Source: DATBED01 sp035480695
GTDB taxonomy: Bacteria > Patescibacteriota > Saccharimonadia > Saccharimonadales > UBA4665
NCBI GenBank assembly: GCA_035480695.1
Contig: DATIHM010000010.1
Span: 1 to 9,699 of the forward strand
DNA length: 9,699 bases
Direction of reading: 5' to 3'
Each line of letters opens with the position of its first letter. Position 1 is the stretch's first letter. The notes below the pieces were generated by a model. That model did not search any database. It had not been told where the DNA came from and saw only the letters and a list, made by a program, of their open reading frames with translations. Shown one piece after another: positions 4,572 through 9,699 of the stretch. Both the position numbers and the translations under genes were made by a program.

Positions 4572-6416
4572 ATGACGGAACAGAACGACCAACTACAGGC
4601 GATGCGGCACACGTTGGCGCATGTCATGGCGGCGGCAGTGCAACACTTGTGGCCCGGTGCGAAATTCGGCGTCGGCCCGGCAGTGGTGGACGGCTTTTAT
4701 TACGACATTGACCTTGGCGAGACCAAGATTTCCGAAGAGGATTTCCCGAAAATCGAGGCCGAAATGCGCAAAATCATCGGCGAAAACCAGCCGATGCAGC
4801 AATCGATGAAACCAGTCGACGAGGCGATTGCCTGGGCGCAGCAGGCCCGACAGCCTTATAAAGAAGAGCTTTTGAATGACTTAAAGCGCTCCGGCACGAC
4901 GGCGGCAAAAGACTTAGACCCGAGCGAACTGGGCACTATTGCCGAGGGCGAAGCGCAGGTTTCAGAGGTGTCTTTCTACACGAACGGCGATTTTACCGAC
5001 CTTTGCCGAGGGCCACATATCGAGTCGACCGGCAAAGTCGGGCCATTCAAGCTGATGCGTGTGGCCGGCGCCTACTGGCGAGGCAACGAAAAGAATGCTC
5101 AGATGCAGCGACTGTATGGAGTCGCTTTCAACACCGAGGCCGAGCTGGCCAACCATCTTGAAATGCTCGAGGAGGCCAAAAAACGCGACCACCGCAAGCT
5201 CGGCCAGGAGCTCGACCTGTTCGTCATATCTGATCTGGTCGGCTCAGGCTTACCCCTGTTCACACCACGCGGTACGATAATGCGCGACGCCTTGCTAGGC
5301 TTTTCAGAGGAGTTACAGCGCAACGCCGGCTACGAGAAGGTCTTCATTCCGCATATCACCAAGCAGGTGCTTTACGAACGCTCGGGCCACTGGGACAAGT
5401 TCGGCGACGAACTGTTCCTGGTTAAAAGCCAAGAGACAAGCGACCAGTTCGTCCTTAAGCCGATGAACTGTCCGCACCACACCCAGATTTACGCTGCCAG
5501 GCCGCGCAGCTATAAGGAGCTGCCAATCCGTTATATGGAGTCGACGGTCCAGTACCGCGACGAGAAGAAAGGTGAGTTGAACGGCCTGAGCCGCGTTCGC
5601 TCCATTTCTATAGATGACGCGCACGTTTTCTGCACCCTCGAGCAAATCGAGGCTGAGTTCACGACCATTATGTCGATGATCCGCGACATGTACTCCGTTT
5701 TCGACATGAAGTTCAAGGCCCGGCTATCTTTCAGGGATGATTCCGAAGGCTATCTTGGTGACCCGAAGGACTGGGAAAAGGCTCAGGCCACCATCGAGGC
5801 TGTCGCCAAGGAGTTGGAGCTGGAATACTTCATCGAAGAAGGTGAAGCTGCCTTTTACGGCCCGAAAATCGACATCATGGTGACGGATGCGCTAGGACGC
5901 GAGTGGCAGTGCGCCACCGAGCAGCTCGACTTCGTGCAGCCGGCGCGTTTCGGCTTAACCTACACGGACGCCGATGGCTCCGAGAAGCAACCGGTGATGA
6001 TTCACAAAGCGTTGCTGGGCTCGGTCGAGCGGTTCCTATCCGTTTACATCGAGCACACGGCCGGGCGTTTCCCGGTTTGGCTGGCACCCGAGCAAATCCG
6101 CGTCATCACCGTCAACCAAGAGAAGGCCACGACCGATTTTGCCGACAAGCTGGGCATGCGTGCCAAAGAGCTCGGCCTGCGCCTGAACGTCGACAACTCC
6201 AACGAGTCGGTCGGCAAGAAGATCCGCGCTGCCGAGGTCGCCAAAGTCCCCTACACTATCGTGGTGGGCGAGAAAGAAATCGCCAGCGGGGAAGTGGTGC
6301 CGCGCATACGCTCGGATATGACGGTCATGGAAATACCGATGACGCTTGGTCTCGAGGAATTCCTCAAAACAGTGCACAACGAGGCGAAGTCGCGCGTCCT
6401 CAAAACCTCTTTGTAA
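4572..6416 (+). CDS. thrS: Threonine--tRNA ligase without the N-terminal TGS domain
   Basis: This enzyme attaches threonine to tRNA-Thr in the cytoplasm and hydrolyses mischarged Ser-tRNA-Thr. The 614 residues begin directly in the N2 editing domain, with HTLAH (13-17) and the C145/H149 pair ('LCRGPH') completing the editing site. The class II catalytic core follows, with zinc ligands C300 ('MNCPHH'), H351 ('DDAHVF') and H478 ('MIHKALLGS'), motif 2 arginine R329 ('YRDEK') and motif 3 around R487. The anticodon-binding domain starts near 508. Compared with the E. coli enzyme the first roughly 60 residues (TGS domain) are missing, while about 20 extra residues lie in the editing domain near 100-130. 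The start is certain: AAGGAG (4561-4566) lies 5 bases before ATG and no in-frame coding precedes it. It leads a four-gene operon behind a Thr T-box. Confidence 0.97.
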   Translation: MTEQNDQLQAMRHTLAHVMAAAVQHLWPGAKFGVGPAVVDGFYYDIDLGETKISEEDFPKIEAEMRKIIGENQPMQQSMKPVDEAIAWAQQARQPYKEELLNDLKRSGTTAAKDLDPSELGTIAEGEAQVSEVSFYTNGDFTDLCRGPHIESTGKVGPFKLMRVAGAYWRGNEKNAQMQRLYGVAFNTEAELANHLEMLEEAKKRDHRKLGQELDLFVISDLVGSGLPLFTPRGTIMRDALLGFSEELQRNAGYEKVFIPHITKQVLYERSGHWDKFGDELFLVKSQETSDQFVLKPMNCPHHTQIYAARPRSYKELPIRYMESTVQYRDEKKGELNGLSRVRSISIDDAHVFCTLEQIEAEFTTIMSMIRDMYSVFDMKFKARLSFRDDSEGYLGDPKDWEKAQATIEAVAKELELEYFIEEGEAAFYGPKIDIMVTDALGREWQCATEQLDFVQPARFGLTYTDADGSEKQPVMIHKALLGSVERFLSVYIEHTAGRFPVWLAPEQIRVITVNQEKATTDFADKLGMRAKELGLRLNVDNSNESVGKKIRAAEVAKVPYTIVVGEKEIASGEVVPRIRSDMTVMEIPMTLGLEEFLKTVHNEAKSRVLKTSL

Positions 6417-6424
6417 GGAGTTGA

Positions 6425-7048
6425 ATGCCAAGAAAAACGATTGCCGTCGATATAGATGATGTGCTGGCCGCCAGCGCCAGTGAGTTCGTGGCCTTTGGCA
6501 ACCTGCGGTGGGGGACCAACCTGACTGTCGACGACTACCACGAGGACTGGTCGGTAATGTGGCAGGTCGACCGTGAGACTGAGCAGAAACGGGCCCACGA
6601 AATTTACGATTCAGGGATGATCCGCGGCATTAAGCCGCATGAGGGCGCCGATGCAGTTTTAAAGTGGCTGGAAGAGAGATATGACCTGGTCATTGCGACT
6701 TCGCGTGTTAGCAAAATCCATCAGGACACGCTGGAATGGCTTGACAAGCATTTCGGCGGCGTTTTCAAGGGCGTGCACCTGTCCGGCATCTACGACCCGA
6801 TTCTGTCAGCGCCTTTCAAAGACGAAAGTGTCCATAATATGACCAAAGCCGAGCTGATAATGGAAATCGCCGCCGATTACCTGATTGATGACCAGCCCAA
6901 GCACTGCCTGGCCGTGGCCGATGCCGGAATCGAGACGATTCTGTTCGGCGACTACGCCTGGAGCCGTGATTTGGGCGAGTTGCCGGTGCGGGTGACGCGT
7001 TGCCCAGATTGGGCGGCTGTTAAGGAGTTTTTCGATGGCCGAGATTGA
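6425..7048 (+). CDS. HAD-superfamily 5'-nucleotidase (NT5C-like) protein
   Basis: A 207-residue phosphatase of the haloacid dehalogenase fold, closest in pattern to the 5'(3')-deoxyribonucleotidase (NT5C) family, which removes phosphate from (deoxy)nucleoside monophosphates. Motif I is 'VDIDDVLA', with nucleophile D9 and acid/base D11. Motif II is 'ATSR' (T92/S93), motif III is the lysine in 'TKAEL' (K141), and motif IV is 'LIDDQP' (D155, D156). A helical cap lies between about residues 14 and 75. All catalytic residues are present, so it should be active, but the substrate cannot be fixed. The Shine-Dalgarno sequence TAAGGAG (6414-6420) overlaps the thrS stop codon, which couples the two genes. 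It overlaps the next gene by 14 bases. Confidence 0.8.
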   Translation: MPRKTIAVDIDDVLAASASEFVAFGNLRWGTNLTVDDYHEDWSVMWQVDRETEQKRAHEIYDSGMIRGIKPHEGADAVLKWLEERYDLVIATSRVSKIHQDTLEWLDKHFGGVFKGVHLSGIYDPILSAPFKDESVHNMTKAELIMEIAADYLIDDQPKHCLAVADAGIETILFGDYAWSRDLGELPVRVTRCPDWAAVKEFFDGRD

Positions 7049-7355
7049 TGCCGGCTTCCGGCAAAGGGTTGAGGCTTTGGTGGCTCAGATCCCGCGCGGC
7101 CGCGTCATGACTTATGGGCAACTGGCTGCGCTGTGTGGCAACGCCCGCGCGGCACGCATCGTCGGTGGCATCGCGCACTTCGGCAACCCGGATTTGCCCT
7201 GGCAGCGCGTCGTCAACAAAAGCGGTGGCTTAGCGAGCGGTTATCCCGGCGGCCGCGCCGGCCACAAACAAGTCCTCGAAGCCGAAGGTGTCGCAGTTTC
7301 CGCCGACTTCAGGGTGGACATTCAGGAGTTACTCTGGTGGCCAGAAAAAAAGTAG
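7035..7355 (+). CDS. Alkyltransferase-like protein (ATL; MGMT fold, Trp in place of the active Cys)
   Basis: A 106-residue DNA-binding domain of the O6-alkylguanine-DNA alkyltransferase family. The helix-turn-helix region 'TYGQLAALCG' and the Arg-finger segment 'RAARIVGG' (R41) are present. Where true alkyltransferases have PCHRV with the methyl-accepting cysteine, this has PWQRV (55-59), so W56 marks it as a non-catalytic ATL. ATLs bind O6-alkylguanine, flip and bend the DNA and pass the lesion to nucleotide excision repair. The C-terminal 'LEAEGV' segment is also typical. ATG 7035 lies inside the previous gene, preceded by AAGGAG (7022-7027), and the frame overlaps miaA by 19 bases. Family membership is strong; in vivo repair in this organism is inferred. 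Confidence 0.88.
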   Translation: MAEIDAGFRQRVEALVAQIPRGRVMTYGQLAALCGNARAARIVGGIAHFGNPDLPWQRVVNKSGGLASGYPGGRAGHKQVLEAEGVAVSADFRVDIQELLWWPEKK

Positions 7356-8215
7356 CACCCCTGTTGGTTATCGTAGGGGAGACAGCCAGCGGCAAGACGG
7401 AGCTGGCCATCCGGATTGCGAAGCAGTTCAACGGGGAAATCATCTGTGCGGATTCGTGGACGGTGCGGCGCGAGGCCGATATCGGCACGGCCAAGCCGAC
7501 TCCCGAAGAGCAGGCCGAAGTCCCGCACCACCTGCTGGATGTGGTCGGGCCGGACGAAGACTTCACGGCGGCGGTTTTCAAAGATATGGCCAAACAGGCG
7601 ATTACTGACATTTCCAGCCGTGGCAAACTGCCGATAATGGTCGGTGGCACCGGCCTCTACGTCGACGCCGTGCTTTATGACTACAGTTTTCTGCCTGAAG
7701 GCGACAGGCAGGCCCGAGAGAAGCTGAACAGCATGTCCATTGACGAGCTGCTACAAAAAATCGATGAAATGGAATTGGACCCAGGAGGAGTCGACACGCG
7801 AAACAAACGGCGGCTTATCCGTTTAATTGAAACCAACGGAGCTAGGCCGACGCGGCGCCCTATGCACCGGAATACTTTGATAATCGGGCTCAGGCCCGAA
7901 CGCGATGACCTGAAGGCGCGCATAGGGCGGCGCACCGACTCCATGTTAGAAGCTGGTCTGGAAGACGAAGTGCGCGACCTGGTCGGGCGTTATGGCTGGG
8001 ACTGTGAAGCCCTCAAAGGTATCAGCTATGCACAGTGGAAAGGCTACTTTGAGGGTAAAGAGACACTCGACCAGGCCCGCCAGAAAATCATCAAAGCGAC
8101 CCTTGATTTAGCCAAGCGCCAAAGAACCTGGTTTAAGCGAAATAAAAGTATTCAGTGGCTTTCCACCCCCGTAAAATGGCAAGAAGTCGTTGACTTGGTA
8201 ACAACGGTTCATTAA
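7337..8215 (+). CDS. miaA: tRNA dimethylallyltransferase MiaA
   Basis: MiaA transfers dimethylallyl from DMAPP to A37 of tRNAs that read codons starting with U, the first step of i6A/ms2i6A formation. The 292 residues show the P-loop GETASGKT (14-21), the D39-S40 region followed by 'DIGTAKP' (48-54), 'GGTGLYVDA', 'TRNKRRLIRLIE', and the C-terminal 'LAKRQRTWFKRN' signature. The frame is open from 7133, but that extension reads the alkyltransferase-like gene out of frame. The GTG at 7337, 8 bases after AGGAG (7324-7328), gives the correct N-terminus. It overlaps the upstream gene by 19 bases and is the last gene of the thrS operon; no clear terminator follows. Confidence 0.93.
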   Translation: MARKKVAPLLVIVGETASGKTELAIRIAKQFNGEIICADSWTVRREADIGTAKPTPEEQAEVPHHLLDVVGPDEDFTAAVFKDMAKQAITDISSRGKLPIMVGGTGLYVDAVLYDYSFLPEGDRQAREKLNSMSIDELLQKIDEMELDPGGVDTRNKRRLIRLIETNGARPTRRPMHRNTLIIGLRPERDDLKARIGRRTDSMLEAGLEDEVRDLVGRYGWDCEALKGISYAQWKGYFEGKETLDQARQKIIKATLDLAKRQRTWFKRNKSIQWLSTPVKWQEVVDLVTTVH

Positions 8216-8238
8216 AGCCGGTGTTCACAACTGAACCG
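8205..8238. repeat. Inverted repeat around the -35 region of the wHTH gene
   Basis: CGGTTCA (8205-8211) and TGAACCG (8232-8238) are perfect 7-bp inverted arms, 20 bases apart. The candidate -35 box (8224-8229) lies between them, and the left arm ends at the miaA stop codon. There is no T-tract, so a terminator is unlikely. It could be an operator for the downstream winged-helix regulator, or chance. Confidence 0.3.
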
Positions 8239-8252
8239 AATCTTGCTACACT
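8224..8252 (+). promoter_or_regulatory. Promoter of the wHTH/MBL gene pair (TTCACA-17-TGCTACACT)
   Basis: TTCACA (8224-8229, 5 of 6 to consensus) and TACACT (8247-8252) are 17 bases apart, and an extended TG lies at 8244-8245. The -10 ends 6 bases before ATG 8259, so the message should be leaderless; no Shine-Dalgarno sequence is present. Confidence 0.65.
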
Positions 8253-8258
8253 GGATTA

Positions 8259-8915
8259 ATGGTTGAGCAACTCTTCGGGTCCAAAACGAGGGTCAAGCTA
8301 TTGCAGCTTTTCTACAGTAATCCGAACCGGTCATTTTTCGTGCGTGAGATTACCCGCAAAATCGGCGAGCAGATAAACTCGGTGCGGCGTGAACTCAGCA
8401 ATTTACTCAGTATTGGTATCATTACATCCGACAACACGAACAACAAGCTTTATTATGAAGTGAACCAGAAATACGAATACTACGAGCCGCTGCAGCAGAT
8501 TTTTGGCAGTGGCGTTAAGAAGAATCTTGGCAAGAAGACCTTGCCGGCTGACGAAGATGGTGATGGTATCGTCGATAACGACCTCAAGTCGGTCGGGCAT
8601 GTCGAGCTGGCCGTCTTTACAGGCCAATTTACGCGCGACGAAACGCCTGGCATAGACTTCTTAGTGGTCGGCGATGTCAATCCGAATGCGCTTCAAAAAT
8701 ACGTCGATGAACTTGAGGCCAAAGAAGGTAAGAGTATCCGCTATACTCTGATGAGCCTGCCGGATTTCCGCTATCGCCAACAGATTCGCGACCGCTTCGC
8801 CGTCGGAATCATGAACGCCAAAAAACAGGTCTTAGTTGACCAGCACGCATTGCTAGCTGTAGCCGAACCCGAAGAGGAAGAAGAAGCTCCCAAAGAGGCC
8901 AAGGCCAAGAAGTAA
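8259..8915 (+). CDS. Winged-helix regulator fused to a degenerate nucleotidyltransferase-like domain
   Basis: A 218-residue cytoplasmic protein, probably a transcription factor. Residues 1-68 form a winged helix typical of this family ('FFVREITRKIGEQINSVRRE' spans the recognition helices). A linker with an unusual acidic loop, D98-E-D-G-D-G-I-V-D106-N-D108, follows. Residues 113-195 resemble the small nucleotidyltransferase fold, but the usual GS...DxD site is reduced to 'TGQF...PGIDFLVVG' with a single aspartate (D133), so catalysis is unlikely. The protein ends in an acidic run then a lysine-rich tail (about 203-218). It begins a two-gene unit with an apparently leaderless start, and its stop directly abuts the ATG of the MBL gene. 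DNA targets are unknown; the family assignment is moderately firm. Confidence 0.75.
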   Translation: MVEQLFGSKTRVKLLQLFYSNPNRSFFVREITRKIGEQINSVRRELSNLLSIGIITSDNTNNKLYYEVNQKYEYYEPLQQIFGSGVKKNLGKKTLPADEDGDGIVDNDLKSVGHVELAVFTGQFTRDETPGIDFLVVGDVNPNALQKYVDELEAKEGKSIRYTLMSLPDFRYRQQIRDRFAVGIMNAKKQVLVDQHALLAVAEPEEEEEAPKEAKAKK

Positions 8916-9536
8916 ATGGACCTGCAATTTTACGGCGCCAACTGTGTTAGCTTGAGCTACAAGGGTGCCCGCGTTTTCGTTGACGACAACCTGGCGCAGC
9001 TCGGCTCCAAAACTGTGACCAAAGCTGACGACGTCGCCTTGTTCACCGGTCCGCACGAAACGGCCGATGCCAGGCTGACCTTCGATAGCCCTGGCGAGTA
9101 CGAAGTCTCCGATATCTCCGTCGTCGGCATTCCGGCACGAGCCCACGTGGACGAAGCGGGTAAGATGGCCGCCACGATGTTCAAGCTTGTCGCTGGCGAC
9201 CAAAGCGTGCTGGTTACCGGCCATGTTTATCCTGAACTGAGCGAGAAACAGCTTGAAACCATCGGTCTTGTAGATGTGATGTTGGTGCCTGTGGGAGGCA
9301 ATGGTTACACTGTCGACCCGGTCGGCGCACTGAAACTTATCAAAGAAATCGAGCCGAAAGTCGTCATACCGACACACTACGACGACAAGTCGCTTAAGTA
9401 CGAAGTGCCGCAGCAAGCTCTGGCCGACGCGCTTAAAGAGATGGCCATGGAACCGAAAGAGACCCTTTCCAAGCTGAAACTCAAGCCGGCCGAAATGACC
9501 GACACCACGCAGTTGGTAATTCTAGAGAAATCCTAG
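8916..9536 (+). CDS. Metallo-beta-lactamase-fold protein lacking the HxHxDH motif
   Basis: A 206-residue protein whose overall pattern matches UlaG-like MBL-fold hydrolases: an N-terminal 'FYGANCVSLSYKGARVFVDD', 'DSPGEYEVS' (58-66), 'VPVGGNGYTVDP' (124-135) and 'IPTHYDD' (151-157). The later metal ligands (D134 and H154) are conserved. The first motif HxHxDH is not: the equivalent loop reads 'LFTGPHETAD' (42-51), leaving one histidine. It may bind metal poorly or not at all, and may be structural or regulatory rather than a hydrolase. It starts with ATG right after the TAA of the wHTH gene, so translation is probably coupled and the two proteins may work together. It ends flush against the opposing rpmB gene with no gap or terminator between. 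Confidence 0.78.
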   Translation: MDLQFYGANCVSLSYKGARVFVDDNLAQLGSKTVTKADDVALFTGPHETADARLTFDSPGEYEVSDISVVGIPARAHVDEAGKMAATMFKLVAGDQSVLVTGHVYPELSEKQLETIGLVDVMLVPVGGNGYTVDPVGALKLIKEIEPKVVIPTHYDDKSLKYEVPQQALADALKEMAMEPKETLSKLKLKPAEMTDTTQLVILEKS

Positions 9537-9699
9537 TTATTTGGCTTCAACAGGATTGAGCAGGCCCTTTTTCTTGAGGGTGCGGATGGCCTGGGTGCTG
9601 AGTTTCATAGTGACCTTCTTGCCGTCGACCATGACGGTTTTTGTCTGCAAATTAGGCTTCCACACTTTCTTGGTGTGACGCTGCGAGAAGCTGACATTG
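9537..9699 (-). CDS. rpmB: 50S ribosomal protein L28, 3' part (5' end beyond window)
   Basis: The minus frame from the window edge to TAA (9539-9537) gives 53 residues containing 'NVSFSQRHTKKVWKPNLQ' and 'LSTQAIRTLKKKG', the expected core and C-terminus of L28, a small basic protein of the large ribosomal subunit. The N-terminal residues (usually about 10-20, beginning with the 'C.. TGK' segment) lie outside the window, so start and promoter cannot be judged. It has a short 'LLNPVEAK' C-terminal extension. Its stop touches the stop of the convergent MBL gene. Confidence 0.9.
   Translation of the reverse strand, partial: NVSFSQRHTKKVWKPNLQTKTVMVDGKKVTMKLSTQAIRTLKKKGLLNPVEAK

Noticed and set aside
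6036..6431. Antisense frames within thrS, the glycosyltransferase and other genes
   Set aside because: They are shadows of GC-rich coding sequence, without ribosome sites, promoters or family signatures.
7133..7336. N-terminal extension of MiaA by 68 residues
   Set aside because: It reads the ATL gene out of frame and is Arg-rich, and the GTG at 7337 has a good Shine-Dalgarno site and matches the family N-terminus.

Overview
The window looks like chromosomal DNA from a small-genome bacterium of the Candidate Phyla Radiation (Patescibacteria), most likely a Saccharibacteria (TM7) relative. Genes are tightly packed, several apparently start without a leader, the standard code fits (TGA acts as stop), and the wHTH/nucleotidyltransferase-like plus degenerate metallo-beta-lactamase pair is of a kind I associate with that group. 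The lineage is inferred from gene content, not from a search.

Layout: (1) 1-670: an SRPBCC-fold protein, then tRNA-Thr(CGT) and tRNA-Gly(CCC), all on +. (2) 686-2777: a three-helix membrane protein and a membrane-bound processive family-2 glycosyltransferase, probably one transcript for a cell-envelope polysaccharide. (3) 2780-3184, minus: the repressor NrdR, tail-to-tail with the glycosyltransferase and with a NrdR-box-like site over its own start. (4) 3246-3986: two divergent promoters, one for an unknown 148-aa protein on +, the other for a short minus-strand unit ending in an intrinsic terminator (small protein or small RNA). (5) 4005-4081, minus: tRNA-Val(GAC). (6) 4082-4571: a long gene-free stretch with a 40-bp imperfect palindrome, a short terminated transcript, and a compact T-box leader with its own promoter, an antiterminator and a competing terminator. 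(7) 4572-8215: thrS, a HAD-family nucleotidase, an alkyltransferase-like protein and miaA, overlapping or nearly touching and each with a Shine-Dalgarno site: one operon under the T-box. (8) 8224-9536: a promoter, the wHTH regulator and the MBL-fold protein. (9) 9537-9699, minus: the 3' part of rpmB (L28), which abuts the MBL gene with no gap.

How it fits together: the best supported regulatory system is the T-box. Its acceptor-binding bulge, UGGA, is complementary to a UCCA tRNA 3' end, and the tRNA-Thr in this window has the matching U discriminator, whereas the Gly and Val tRNAs have A. Uncharged tRNA-Thr should therefore switch on not only threonyl-tRNA synthetase but also a nucleotidase, an alkylation-damage sensor and a tRNA-modifying enzyme. 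The region ahead of the T-box appears to hold another short terminated RNA. A second theme is start-site style: genes that open a transcription unit have a -10 box 6-8 bases before ATG (leaderless), while genes inside the thrS operon have near-perfect AAGGAG sites.
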